The notes under the pieces are model-generated. The model searched no databases and was not told where the DNA came from. It worked only from the letters and a program-made list of their open reading frames with translations. The position numbers and the translations under genes are program-made. Shown here one piece after another: positions 36,355 to 44,982 of a stretch of DNA of 44,982 nt; within the stretch, counting starts at the first letter, position 1, and every line of letters starts with the position of its first letter. Location: assembly GCA_029262355.1 (NCBI GenBank), contig JAJCZO010000385.1, forward strand, positions 1 through 44,982, given 5' to 3'. The stretch is from Deltaproteobacteria bacterium (GTDB lineage Bacteria; Desulfobacterota; Binatia; UBA12015).

Positions 36355-37770
36355 CTAGTTTTTTAGCCGCCAACCCTTGTTCGTCTGGGTCCACACATCT
36401 GTGGCTTCGAAATCGTCGTCCCCGATCGTCCAGGACAGCGTGATGTCCCCCTGATCGGCCGTGATCAGCTCGGTTCGAGCCTTGATGTCGAGCCGCCACA
36501 GGGTGCCGACATACCGGCGGAGTTTGACCTCGCGCAGCCCTTTGATGAGCAGGGAGGTCTTATCCTTGTACTTGAAGTTGCCGGTCGACTTCTGCTCGAT
36601 CGTCCCGCTGGGCATCTCCGCCTGATAGACGACGCTGTCGGGGTCGCTCAGCTGAATCGTGATGTCTTCGCTGCCCGGCAGGATCTCGCCCGCGACGTTG
36701 AAGAAGTAGGAGACGCGGAGGTGATCGAGATCGGGTTTCTTCTTGTTGAACTTGACCTTACCGCGACCGCCGCTGCCGCCAGCACCGCCGCCACTGCCGT
36801 GCCCCTCGTCCTCGGGGCTCTCGTCGAGCACCGAAACGGAGTTTCCGTACGGAACGAGATCGCCGTACTCGAGCTCATCGTAGTGCTCGCAGGAGTCGAC
36901 GGCGACGTCCGTGACGGTGTTGTCGTACGACCCGACGAACTCGAAGCAGGTGCTGGCATCGATCTCGCCGCCCGTAACGGTCTGGCCGTACGGGTACGTC
37001 CAAACATTGTCGGGCTCTTCGAGCGCCTGCATGATGAAGCCGCCGGACGCCATCACGGTGCCGATGAAGACGTTTCCGTGAGAGTCGCCGCGAAGACCAA
37101 TGGTACGCTTCAGGACCTGGTTGTTCGTAAACGTGTTGTTGGAGCTGTGCTTCACGAAGATCGCGGCAGACTTGGATTGATCCATGACGTTGTCCGCGAT
37201 GGAGTTGTCCGACGAGTTCAGCAAGTAGAGGTTCTCACCCTCGTTGTGGTGAAGGTTGTTGTTCGTCACGACGGCCAGGGTCGAACCGGAGCCGAGATGA
37301 ACTCCCTCGTCGCTGTTGTCGCGAACTTCGTTCCTATCGATGACGGTGCCCGTGGCGCCCGAACCGACCCACACGCCGTGACGGTTGTTGAAGGCCACGT
37401 TATCGGCGAGCGTGTTGCCCGAACCACCGTCGACCAAAATGCCGTCTTCGAAGTTCCGCACGCGGCAGTTCTCGACCGTCAGACCCGTAGCATTGTCCAG
37501 CCAGATCCCCGCCAGACCATTGCTCTCACTGTTGCCGCTGACCTGATGATCGCCGCAGTCGAGGTTGCCCGACACGACGCGGAGGCCGACACCGGGGCAG
37601 CTGTTGAGATCCCCCGTCAGCGTGGCGTCGGCAACGACTCGGTCGCCGCACTGGCATGGCACCGCACCGCCACAGTCGGCGGCCAAAGCACTACCCGGCG
37701 GCCCTAAGCTCCCCGCGATGAGCACGGCGGCGCCAAAGCCGCCAAAAATCGATCTCACTGCTGTTCCCAT
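36355..37770 (-). CDS. Secreted right-handed beta-helix (NosD-like) protein with shared C-terminal module
   Basis: 471 residues from the ATG at 37770, with GAGGA seven bases upstream. A signal peptide ends near GSALA-ADC (residue 30). Residues about 60-270 are parallel beta-helix repeats (PbH1), with units such as GLAGIWLDNATGLTVENCRV, GILVDGGSGNTLADNVAFNN and GVHLGSGSTLAVVTNNNLHH, the type seen in NosD/CASH proteins that bind or cut polysaccharide. A Gly/Ser linker (GHGSGGGAGGSGG, about residue 342) leads to a beta-rich C-terminal module that starts VKFNKKKPDLDHLRVSYFF and contains DITIQLSDPDS and KYKDKTSLLIKGL. Similar modules end three neighbouring proteins. No catalytic residues are evident. 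A 173-base gap separates it from the gene upstream. Confidence 0.88.
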   Translation of the reverse strand: MGTAVRSIFGGFGAAVLIAGSLGPPGSALAADCGGAVPCQCGDRVVADATLTGDLNSCPGVGLRVVSGNLDCGDHQVSGNSESNGLAGIWLDNATGLTVENCRVRNFEDGILVDGGSGNTLADNVAFNNRHGVWVGSGATGTVIDRNEVRDNSDEGVHLGSGSTLAVVTNNNLHHNEGENLYLLNSSDNSIADNVMDQSKSAAIFVKHSSNNTFTNNQVLKRTIGLRGDSHGNVFIGTVMASGGFIMQALEEPDNVWTYPYGQTVTGGEIDASTCFEFVGSYDNTVTDVAVDSCEHYDELEYGDLVPYGNSVSVLDESPEDEGHGSGGGAGGSGGRGKVKFNKKKPDLDHLRVSYFFNVAGEILPGSEDITIQLSDPDSVVYQAEMPSGTIEQKSTGNFKYKDKTSLLIKGLREVKLRRYVGTLWRLDIKARTELITADQGDITLSWTIGDDDFEATDVWTQTNKGWRLKN

Positions 37771-37943
37771 TTGGTTTTCCTCAAGTCTCGGTGGTGACAC
37801 GTGGGCGCACGCTCGAGGAAGGAGGAAACCGGGAGGGAGGAGAGTCGGCGCCGAGGTTGGATTCTGCGCGATGGCCGAGCGGCGCGCAACAGAGAAATCC
37901 ACCCAATCTTCGGACATTTCTCGCCAGGTGAGACTCTATCCGG

Positions 37944-40289
37944 TCAGGAGGAGCACTTGAGCGTATGCTTTGTGGTTCCCTTTAGCGTGCAGTCCGCGAG
38001 AGAGGCTTCGAACTCCAACGGGGGCAGGTCCTTCAAGCTCAAGACCACCCGAATTGGGCCAGCCAGAGGCGCCACCACGTCCGCACGCTTGGCGACCCCC
38101 TTGAAGAGCATGCCGTTCGAGCGGGCCGCCAGGGTGAGCTTCATGACCGTCAAATGCGGCGGGGGGAGGATGATCTTGCACTTGGCCTTCTTGCGGGCTC
38201 CCTCGGTGCCCCCGAATTTGCAGTCGCCGGGCGCGAAATCGAGGGTGACGACCGGGACGTCGGTGGTCGTGGGCTCGGCCAGCGTGCCGTAGACCTCGGC
38301 CCGGAAGCCCGTCAGCTCGGCTTGCGCCAGAAGGGCCGCCGCCGAGAAGTAGGGCGCCTCCCCCTCGACGAACAGCTCGCCCTTCCAGACCACCGAGCCG
38401 GTCGGGTGGTCCGGGACCCCGCCGGAGTCCTTGACCGTGACCTTCTTGAGGCTCGCATTGCTGAGCTCCGCCAAGTCGTCGACATCACAGATCGAGTCGG
38501 AGTCGAAGTCGATGAGCGAACAACCCAGCGAGCAACACCCCCCCACCCCGTTCATGGCCCCTTCGTCGCACACTTCCCCGGCCGTGAGGATGTCATTGCC
38601 ACAGCCCGTGAAGGTACAGTTCGTGTCGCAGCCGTCGCCGTCGACGGCGTTCCCATCGTCGCAGTCCTCACCCGCGGTCGTGATCGTGTTGCCGCATCCC
38701 GTCACCGTGCAATTCGAATCGCACCCATCCCCTTCGACGGCGTTGCCGTCGTCGCACGCTTCGCCGACCGTCGGAATCGCATTGCCGCAGCCTGTAAAGG
38801 TGCAGTTCGCGTCACAACCGTCGCCGCTGATCAGATTCCCGTCATCACAGTCCTCGTCGACGGTGAGGATCAGGTTGCCGCATTCCGAAGTGAACCGACC
38901 GAAGACGTCTCGCTTGCCGTTCGAATCAGGGGAAACGAGATTGGTCGCCGCGCTACTGAACACGGCAACGAGCCCGTTGGCGGAGATCCCCGGGCGCACG
39001 GCATCACCGCTGTCGTCATTTCCCAGAACACCGAGCGAGTCGACACTCGCGAGGTACAGAGCAGTGAGGCCAGCCTCGTCGTAGATCCCATCGGCTTCCG
39101 TGTCGCGATCGTACACCAGGACATCGCGCCTCACGTTCGTGTCGCTCGCGACGAGGTTCGTCGCCGCCGTTTGAAATACCACGATGCGCCCGTCCGCCGA
39201 TACCGCTGGCCAGGTACTCTCCTGGTCCCCCTGCACCCCGCCGAGGGAAACGCTGAGCCGGGTCGTCGCCCCCGATCCGAAATCGTGCAGAAAGACGTCG
39301 CGCTTTGCGTTGCTGTCCCCGGCCACCAGGTTGTCCGCCGTGCTCGCGAAGACGACGTCCTGACCATCGTCCGTGATCCATGGGTACCGGCTGGGGTCGT
39401 TGCCTTCCGTCCCCACCGAGTCCACGCTGGCTCGACTCGTGAGAATGCCCCCGACCTCGTCGAACGTCCCGTTGCCATCGGAATCACGGTCGATGCGGAA
39501 CACGTCGACCGTGCCGTTCGTGTCGCCCGCTACGAGGTTGTTCGAATTGGAGTCGAACACCAGATAGCGGCCGGACGCCGACAGCTGCGGGTTCTCGCTG
39601 TCCCCGCTTCCAACGACGCCAGCCGAATCGACGCTGGCGATGATCGACGTTCCAGATGCGCGATCGAAGATGAGGATGTCGGATTGACCGGACGATTTGT
39701 TTCCCTGAAACGCGACGAACTCGCCGGCGCCCGTCACCGACGGCACACTGCTCGCCCGGGTTCGTTCGGCCCCCAACTCGTCGACGCTCGCCCGAACCGT
39801 GAGGATCGATCCGGCCTCGTCCAAGATGCCATTCTCGTCGACGTCTCGATCGTGCAAAAACACGTCGCGCACGCCGTTTCCATCGCCGACGACCAGGTTC
39901 GTCGCGGTCGAGTCGAATGCGACAAACCGCCCATCGCGCGAAATGGAAGGATTCTCGCAGTCGCGGTCCGCGGCCACGCCGGCCGAACTCACGTTGACGC
40001 GAACCGTGTCCCCGGAGATCCGGTCTCGGACGAAGATATCTCGTCTGCCGTTGGTGTCGAACGGGACTAGGTTCGTCGCCCGACTGGAGAAGGCCACGTA
40101 TCGTCCGTCCTCCGACACCGAGGGCGCGTCGGACGTGTCGTTGCCCGCGTTCTCGCTCGAGTCGAGACTCAGCAAGACGGTGGGCTGAGCGCTGACCGCC
40201 ACCGGCCACAAGGCCAGGCTGGCCAGAAGTCCGACTAGAGCTCGTCGGCCGCGCAGGGGGGTCGAGGAAGTGTTGCGGCGCGTATGCAC
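37944..40289 (-). CDS. Secreted TolB-like beta-propeller protein with Myxococcus-type Cys repeats
   Basis: 781 residues from the GTG at 40289, AGGAG six bases upstream. A signal peptide ends near AVSA-QP (residue 34). Residues 35-465 are six PD40/TolB-like blades built on the pattern DGRYVAFSSRATNLVPFDTN, followed by D-x-F-x-x-D-R. Residues 470-592 are four 31-residue cysteine repeats, CGN....GE.CDDGN...GDGCD.NC, the Myxococcus disulfide (DUF4215) type. A calcium-loop-like stretch DFDSDSICDVDD follows. The C-terminal module (about 612-781) is beta-rich, with LKKVTVKDSGG, KAKCKIILPPPHLTVMKL and LSLKDLPPLEFEASL, and resembles the ends of its neighbours. Propellers of this type probably bind protein or sugar at the cell surface. 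It starts 19 bases after the preceding gene, so it is in the same operon. Confidence 0.9.
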   Translation of the reverse strand: MHTRRNTSSTPLRGRRALVGLLASLALWPVAVSAQPTVLLSLDSSENAGNDTSDAPSVSEDGRYVAFSSRATNLVPFDTNGRRDIFVRDRISGDTVRVNVSSAGVAADRDCENPSISRDGRFVAFDSTATNLVVGDGNGVRDVFLHDRDVDENGILDEAGSILTVRASVDELGAERTRASSVPSVTGAGEFVAFQGNKSSGQSDILIFDRASGTSIIASVDSAGVVGSGDSENPQLSASGRYLVFDSNSNNLVAGDTNGTVDVFRIDRDSDGNGTFDEVGGILTSRASVDSVGTEGNDPSRYPWITDDGQDVVFASTADNLVAGDSNAKRDVFLHDFGSGATTRLSVSLGGVQGDQESTWPAVSADGRIVVFQTAATNLVASDTNVRRDVLVYDRDTEADGIYDEAGLTALYLASVDSLGVLGNDDSGDAVRPGISANGLVAVFSSAATNLVSPDSNGKRDVFGRFTSECGNLILTVDEDCDDGNLISGDGCDANCTFTGCGNAIPTVGEACDDGNAVEGDGCDSNCTVTGCGNTITTAGEDCDDGNAVDGDGCDTNCTFTGCGNDILTAGEVCDEGAMNGVGGCCSLGCSLIDFDSDSICDVDDLAELSNASLKKVTVKDSGGVPDHPTGSVVWKGELFVEGEAPYFSAAALLAQAELTGFRAEVYGTLAEPTTTDVPVVTLDFAPGDCKFGGTEGARKKAKCKIILPPPHLTVMKLTLAARSNGMLFKGVAKRADVVAPLAGPIRVVLSLKDLPPLEFEASLADCTLKGTTKHTLKCSS
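38514..38882 (-). repeat. Four tandem 93-base repeats coding the Cys-rich units
   Basis: The DNA encodes four 31-residue cysteine repeats in register (residues 470-592 of the propeller protein). The first three units keep CDDGN and GDGCD, while the fourth has CDEG and a shifted CC pair. Similar codons recur at the conserved positions, which fits tandem duplication. Confidence 0.75.
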
Positions 40290-40308
40290 GGCTTTCTCCT
40301 AGGCGGAA

Positions 40309-42210
40309 CTATTCACACACGAGAATGGGTCCACCGGTAGTGGAACAGTTCGTGTTCTCACCGAATCGCACGAGTCCGTTGCCGTGCGTGATGGTGATAC
40401 TGCCCGACGGCAGGAACAGCGTGGTATCCGAGAGCTTCTTGAATCCCACCTTCAGCTTGTACGTGCCCGGCAGCCCCTTCTTCTGAGGCTTGAAGGCCAC
40501 CTTCTGTTTCTTGTCGGCGCTTCGGCACTTGATCTTGCCCTTCTTCTCGACGCACTCCGCCGGTGTGAAGACCCTCGTGAACGAGTAGCCGCTTCCGTCG
40601 CGCAGCGTGATCGTGATGTCGTCCGACGCGTCGAGCACGTCGCCGCTCGCCGGGTCGACGACCATGCGCGCCTTCACGACATACTGGCCCGAGCCCGGGC
40701 CCTTGATTGCGGACTTGAGCGCGATCCGAGAGACCTGAATACCGAGCTCGTCGGGGTCGCAGATCTCGCCCTCGCCGTCCATGTCCGTATCTTCCTGGCC
40801 CGGGTTCGAAATGCCCGGACAATTGTCTTCGTCCTGACAGATGAGATCGGCGTCGAGATCGCCATTACCGGCAGGCTCACAGACGCCCGTCTGGCAAAGG
40901 TCGGGCAGCGAACATGCCGCCCCGTCGTCACACACCGTGCCGTCGACCAGCTCCGTCACCATACAGCCCGTCGGCTCCTCACACGTCGCGACGTTACACT
41001 GGGGATCGAGGCCCTGCGTATCGCAGGCGATCGGCGTGCCCGACTGGCAGACGTTGGTCCCAACGTCGCAGGTCTCGTCGCCGTTGCAGACGAGGCCGTC
41101 CGCGCAATCAACATCCTGAAAGCAGCCCGAGCAGGTCGACACCGCCAGAAGGAATGGCGTGGCGTTCACCGCACCAAACTCCCCGTCGCAGCCCGGTGTG
41201 CTCGGCCCCGTTGCGCAGCCCCACCAATTGTAAATCGCATCGGCCGTGGCAACGCTCTGATTGCCGAAACCTACGGTGTTTCCCGCGATGTTGTTCGAGC
41301 TGAACACCACGCCGTCGAGCACCGTCTGGTCCGTGAGAATCCGCACACCGAATGCGTTCCCGGTGATCTCGTTGCACTTGTAGATCGCGTCCTCGGTGAG
41401 GTCGCGCTCGGGGTCGGCAGCCACCAGGATACCGTCACCGGCTGCGTACCCGCTCAGCGTGTTGCCTTCGACGACCGTGTCGATCAATTGCCCGGCCAGA
41501 GCCGAGCCCGTGCCGAGGTAGTCCCGCACGACATTGAAGCGGATGAAGGACAGGTCGAAATAGCCCGCGATGCCGGTCTGGCAGTTCACGACCTCATTGC
41601 TCTCGACCGTCGCGATCGTCTCGACGTCATCGGCAGGATCCGCGGTCGCCAGGTCCGAACCAACCTCGATGCCAGAGCCCGTCGTGTTCTGGATCAGGTT
41701 TCGCCGTACGGTGGCGGACAGCGCGCGTTCCAGCAGAACTCCGGCCGTACCACCATCGACGAAGACATTCTCGACCGTGATGCCGAGGACGCTCGCGTTG
41801 TCCGCATGAACCGCGGGGGCGGCCACCGCCGCGATCGCGACACCATCCACGCTCACACTGCTGGCCCGCACGAGGACCGTGCCGCCAATCGTCGCTTCAC
41901 CGATCAGCGTGTCACGACTACGCGCATCCTGTCCGGCCTTCGGTCCCAGAATACGAACGCCGGTCGTCACCGAAGGCGACTCCGCGTACGCACCGGCGGC
42001 GAGGAAAATGCTCTCTCCCCCCGTCGCCTGGTCGAGGGCATTCTGTATCGTCGCGCAAGGCGAGAGCTGCACGGTGCAATCGTTGGCAGCGTCGACACCG
42101 CCGGGGTCGACCCACCGATCTGCGTGCGCAGTAGACGGCGAAAGCGCAACGACCGCCACCGCGGTGGCGGCAGCGAGATGAGAGAGGCGGGAGCGTGTGA
42201 GAAAATTCAA
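40309..42210 (-). CDS. Secreted beta-helix protein with Cys-rich and calcium-binding segments
   Basis: 633 residues from a TTG at 42210, supported by AAAGG seven bases upstream; no nearer ATG or GTG exists before the signal peptide (residues 1-30, cleavage near STAHA-DRW). Residues 40-340 are a parallel beta-helix of the pectate-lyase/NosD type: DCTVQLSPCATIQNALDQA is a typical first coil, and later coils include GVLLERALSATVRRNLIQNT and GVRILTDQTVLDGVVFSSNN. Residues about 357-455 form a Cys-rich stretch (VDCADGLVCNGDETCD), then a thrombospondin type 3-like calcium segment (DEDNCPGISNPGQEDTDMDG). The C-terminal module from about 505 has DDITITLRDGSGYSFTRVF and PGTYKLKVGFKKLSDTTLF. It is the third visible gene of the secreted-protein operon, 45 bases after the propeller gene upstream. 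Confidence 0.88.
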   Translation of the reverse strand: MNFLTRSRLSHLAAATAVAVVALSPSTAHADRWVDPGGVDAANDCTVQLSPCATIQNALDQATGGESIFLAAGAYAESPSVTTGVRILGPKAGQDARSRDTLIGEATIGGTVLVRASSVSVDGVAIAAVAAPAVHADNASVLGITVENVFVDGGTAGVLLERALSATVRRNLIQNTTGSGIEVGSDLATADPADDVETIATVESNEVVNCQTGIAGYFDLSFIRFNVVRDYLGTGSALAGQLIDTVVEGNTLSGYAAGDGILVAADPERDLTEDAIYKCNEITGNAFGVRILTDQTVLDGVVFSSNNIAGNTVGFGNQSVATADAIYNWWGCATGPSTPGCDGEFGAVNATPFLLAVSTCSGCFQDVDCADGLVCNGDETCDVGTNVCQSGTPIACDTQGLDPQCNVATCEEPTGCMVTELVDGTVCDDGAACSLPDLCQTGVCEPAGNGDLDADLICQDEDNCPGISNPGQEDTDMDGEGEICDPDELGIQVSRIALKSAIKGPGSGQYVVKARMVVDPASGDVLDASDDITITLRDGSGYSFTRVFTPAECVEKKGKIKCRSADKKQKVAFKPQKKGLPGTYKLKVGFKKLSDTTLFLPSGSITITHGNGLVRFGENTNCSTTGGPILVCE

Positions 42211-42255
42211 GGTCGTGCCTTTCGTGTCGCGCGTTGGAATTGAGTCGTGCGGAGC

Positions 42256-43539
42256 TCAGTCCGTGATCTTGAAGAGACTCTTGCCGACTGCGGCGTAGAG
42301 GATCCCATCACCACCGATCGACGGACCTGTTTCGAACTTTCCGGGCATCGGCATCGACCACTTCACGACACTACCCCCATTGCCGTCGCCCTGGCCGTCG
42401 AACGCGAAGAGCGTGCGGCCAAATCCGACGTAGGCCGTACCATCCGCGCCGATTGCGGCATTGCAGTTGACGTAGCGCCCTTTGGCGATGTGGTTGTGCT
42501 GCCACTTGATCGAACCATCTACCGGGTCCAGCGCGTAGAACGTGCTGGACTTCTTCGACTTCGACGAACCGAGATAGACCGTCCCGTCGGGCCCGATGGC
42601 GGCGGCCGACTTGATCTGCTCGGCCTTCTTGCCCCCGATCGGATTCGGCGGCACGAAGAGCCACTTCGGCGTGCAGTCGTATGTCTCGTCCGCGGTCGCA
42701 TCGAACGCCCACAGTCCCTCGCGGGAACCGAAGTAGACCGCCTGGTCCACGACGCCATCGTTGTAGACGACGGGCGAGAAGTTCGGCGTCCGGCTGCCGA
42801 ACCCTTTGTCGGCGATGGTACAACGCCAGATCTCGGAGAGGTCGGACGCATTGAGCGCGATGGCCTCGCGCTTGATCGACACGAAGATCCGAGAGCCGTC
42901 GGTGCTGATGGCTGGTGAGACGTTCTTCAGACTGCCACCGAGGACGGTGAAGGCCTTCACGCTCCCATCGGGATTCAGGCCGAAGAGCCAGCCCGACCCC
43001 AGAGCTTCCGACCCCATGTAGGTCGTGCCATCGGGATGAACGGTCGGCGATGTCGTCACGTCGCCATCGTGCAGAACCTTGTAGAACCAGTTCACCTCAC
43101 CGTCGCTCGCGACGGACCAGAGGTTGTTGTCACGGGCGCCCATGTAGGCCGTACCGTCGGCCGCAATCGCCGGCTGCGAGCGATCTGCAAGTCCGGTCTT
43201 CCCCTTACCCAGAATGGGCAGGATGTTTGCCGACCACTGCTCGAGGCCGGTGGTCGGGTCCAGCGACGACATCGGGCGCTTCCCGTTGCCGATCACGACG
43301 CCGGTCGGGCCCACGCTGGCAATGCTGCGGAAGCGCGAATCGCCACGATACTCCCACGCGATCTGCAGGGTCGGTCCCTGCGGGCCATTCACGGTTGCGA
43401 GCCCGGAGTTCTGCGCGTCGTGCTGAAACTTCGGCCAAGCCGAATCGGCCAATTCAGCGTTGGCGCTCGAGGTGAGCCCCAGTGTGACGGCGACGGTCAC
43501 CGCCATGATGCTGCGCGCAGCGACGCCAGATAGCTTCAT
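42256..43539 (-). CDS. Secreted PQQ-type beta-propeller protein (BamB/PQQ-binding-like)
   Basis: 427 residues from the ATG at 43539, favoured because GGGAG lies five bases upstream; an ATG at 43560 would add seven residues. The signal peptide ends near SSANA-EL (residue 28). The mature protein is made of PQQ-type blades with repeated patterns such as AIAADGTAYMGARDNNLWSV, SPTVHPDGTTYMGSEALGSG and AIGPDGTVYLGSSKSKKSST, each followed by a D-G-x-x-x-W strand. Such domains occur in quinoprotein dehydrogenases and in the outer-membrane assembly protein BamB. No PQQ ligands or heme site are visible, so a structural or binding role is likelier. Unlike its neighbours it lacks the shared C-terminal module. 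It begins 26 bases after the DUF11 gene and is followed by the beta-helix gene after 45 bases. Confidence 0.88.
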   Translation of the reverse strand: MKLSGVAARSIMAVTVAVTLGLTSSANAELADSAWPKFQHDAQNSGLATVNGPQGPTLQIAWEYRGDSRFRSIASVGPTGVVIGNGKRPMSSLDPTTGLEQWSANILPILGKGKTGLADRSQPAIAADGTAYMGARDNNLWSVASDGEVNWFYKVLHDGDVTTSPTVHPDGTTYMGSEALGSGWLFGLNPDGSVKAFTVLGGSLKNVSPAISTDGSRIFVSIKREAIALNASDLSEIWRCTIADKGFGSRTPNFSPVVYNDGVVDQAVYFGSREGLWAFDATADETYDCTPKWLFVPPNPIGGKKAEQIKSAAAIGPDGTVYLGSSKSKKSSTFYALDPVDGSIKWQHNHIAKGRYVNCNAAIGADGTAYVGFGRTLFAFDGQGDGNGGSVVKWSMPMPGKFETGPSIGGDGILYAAVGKSLFKITD

Positions 43540-43565
43540 ACGATCTCCCATGTTTCTCATCCCGA

Positions 43566-44982
43566 TCAGTCGCCCTTATATCGCAGGAACTGGTTCACGG
43601 GACTCTCCGGTCCGCGCACGATGAAGGTACGCTCCGTCGAGTAACCTCCGCCTCCGAGGCCCACGCTCATGCGCAAGTCATGTGATTCTGAGAAGGGCAG
43701 GGACGGGAGGTTCTTGGCCTTCACGCGAATCCGCCACTGATCCTTCTTGTTCTTGAGTCCGATCGAGAGCTTCCCGCCCTCTGCCGGAAGTACCTTCGCC
43801 TTCCATCCCGACCCCTTCGGCTCCAGGACTCCGGCCGGAAACACGAACGTCGCGAGCAGCTTGGTCGGCGACGAGATCGTCGCCACCACTGCCTCCGCAC
43901 CGGTGAAGCCCGGTGGAAGCTCGTCGACGACGAGCTGAATCTGCACGTTGTTCTTCTTCGTCATGCGGTACTGCGCCTTCGTGACCTCGACCTCGTTCGT
44001 TCCGACCGAGGGGAGATTCAGCGTCGCGCGACGCGACTGGCCGACACCAATCGCCGACGACGACAGCGAGGCGATCCCACCTGCCGGCACCGCCGTGAGG
44101 ACCGAGACCATGATCGTACCGTTCGCCCCAGGCGCCAGTGTCCCGAGCGACCAGCTCGGAGCAGCCAAGTCGGCGACGACCGGATTCGCGGAAAGGACGG
44201 CCGCGGTCGGCCCCTGATCCAAGCTGACGACGACCGAGTCCACCGGAGCCGCTCCATCGTTGGAGTAGTCGATCGATACGTCGAGTATGCCGGCCGGCCC
44301 CGTGACCATCGGGACGGAAGACATCGACAGAGTGAGACCCGGCCCCGCCTCCACGGCACTCAGCTGCGCGACGCTCGCATTCTCGCCGCTGGCGGCAGAG
44401 ATCGCGACCTCACTGCTCAGAACGCTACCGCTCGGCACACCGCCGTTCACTGCCAGAGTCACTTCGATCGATCCGCCTTCACCCGGCAGAATGTCGCCGA
44501 GGAGCCAGAAGTCGTTGCTCGCCGACGCGGGCGGGGGGTTCGACCCGACGAAGGTGAGGCTTCCGTCGTAGATCGCCGAAACCATGGTGTCGATCAGAGT
44601 GTTCTGCGTCGAGTTGCCATACACGATCGTGTAGGTGACCTGACCGCCCGGCGGCACCGGATCTGTCCCGGCCGCGCTCGCGAGCGAAACGCCGTCGACA
44701 GCGAGCACCGTGGTCGTGACGTTCGCCGTGGCGAGCTGCGCTCCACCATCTCGCAGGGTCACGTTGTTCGCGAGAAGCGTACCGTCCGCCAGGCCAGGTG
44801 CGACGACCGCGGTCACCGTGACCGTACCGGACCCGCCGACACCGACCGTACCGATCGTCCACGTATCAATCGTGCCGATGTCGGGCGGCGGAACGGAAGA
44901 GACGAAGCTCACGCCCGCGGGAAGCGTCTCGGTGAGCTCGACGCCGTTCGCGACGTCCGTGCCTGTGTTGCCGTAGCTGATC
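43566..44982 (-). CDS. DUF11-domain surface protein, 5' end outside the window
   Basis: The frame is open to the window edge, so only the C-terminal 471 residues are seen. The first visible residues ISYGNTGTDVANGVELTETL belong to a DUF11 (conserved repeat, Ig-like) domain, and at least two more follow, with VTYTIVYGNSTQNTLIDTMV and LDVSIDYSNDGAAPVDSVVV at their first strands and LGTLAPGANGTIMVSV-like endings. Such domains stack in long bacterial surface and sheath proteins. The last 140 residues are the beta-rich module seen in three neighbours: VEVTKAQYRMTKKNNVQIQL, PAGVLEPKGSGWKAKVLP and KKDQWRIRVKAKNLPSLPF. It is the first gene of the secreted set in this window, 26 bases before the PQQ-propeller gene. 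The missing part may hold a signal peptide and further repeats. Confidence 0.88.
   Translation of the reverse strand, partial: ISYGNTGTDVANGVELTETLPAGVSFVSSVPPPDIGTIDTWTIGTVGVGGSGTVTVTAVVAPGLADGTLLANNVTLRDGGAQLATANVTTTVLAVDGVSLASAAGTDPVPPGGQVTYTIVYGNSTQNTLIDTMVSAIYDGSLTFVGSNPPPASASNDFWLLGDILPGEGGSIEVTLAVNGGVPSGSVLSSEVAISAASGENASVAQLSAVEAGPGLTLSMSSVPMVTGPAGILDVSIDYSNDGAAPVDSVVVSLDQGPTAAVLSANPVVADLAAPSWSLGTLAPGANGTIMVSVLTAVPAGGIASLSSSAIGVGQSRRATLNLPSVGTNEVEVTKAQYRMTKKNNVQIQLVVDELPPGFTGAEAVVATISSPTKLLATFVFPAGVLEPKGSGWKAKVLPAEGGKLSIGLKNKKDQWRIRVKAKNLPSLPFSESHDLRMSVGLGGGGYSTERTFIVRGPESPVNQFLRYKGD

Noticed and set aside
38154..42243. Two open frames above 600 residues on the plus strand opposite the secreted proteins
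   Set aside because: They lie antisense to genes with signal peptides and clear repeat domains; their composition (Asp, Arg, Val, His) is typical of reverse-strand shadows at high GC.

Overview
The window is high-GC bacterial chromosomal DNA with densely packed genes, no RNA genes, no CRISPR array and no insertion sequence that I can see. Several traits fit an uncultured Binatota/Desulfobacterota-like or Myxococcota-like lineage: many secreted proteins with Myxococcus-type Cys-rich repeats, Ig-like and DUF11 domains, three luciferase-like flavin oxidoreductases, several CoA/redox catabolic genes, and large hybrid kinases. This assignment is an inference from gene style, not from a marker gene.

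Layout. 1-5.9 kb: end of a luciferase-like oxidoreductase, a ydbH operon whose second gene fuses YnbE and YdbL, a pentapeptide-repeat protein, and a conserved unknown gene paired with a SAM methyltransferase. 6-16.3 kb: an acyl-CoA-dehydrogenase-fold flavoenzyme; a minus-strand set (DUF726-like hydrolase, spinster-type MFS transporter, sulfatase-fold hydrolase without a formylglycine motif, arylsulfotransferase-like protein); then a plus-strand SDR, M20 peptidase and compact luciferase-like protein. 16.3-21.9 kb: two overlapping hybrid histidine kinases, the first an ammonium transporter fused to PAS-kinase-REC-REC. 22-27.9 kb: a CoA-transferase, RNase R with a small secreted protein, a chimeric gene that starts like a BKACE enzyme, a zinc-ribbon protein and a decayed copper-storage-like gene. 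27.9-32.4 kb: a TetR regulator divergent from a luciferase-like monooxygenase / aldehyde dehydrogenase / alcohol dehydrogenase operon, with a palindromic operator between them. 32.4-45 kb: six secreted proteins on the minus strand (Ig-like repeats, two beta-helix proteins, two beta-propellers, a DUF11 protein), four of which end in what looks like the same beta-rich C-terminal module.

Cross-cutting signal. Five genes without a Shine-Dalgarno sequence (3687-, 10362-, 12018-, 26236+, 31763+) have a -10-like hexamer ending 6-9 nt before the start codon, four of them exactly 9 nt. This suggests leaderless mRNAs at the head of transcription units, while genes inside or at the head of other units use ordinary AGGAG-type sites.

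The strongest candidates for new biology are the ammonium-transporter kinase with its overlapping partner kinase, the secreted-protein locus with the shared C-terminal module, the YnbE-YdbL fusion, and the leaderless start pattern. Functions of the two catabolic clusters are inferred from family membership only; substrates cannot be read from the sequence.
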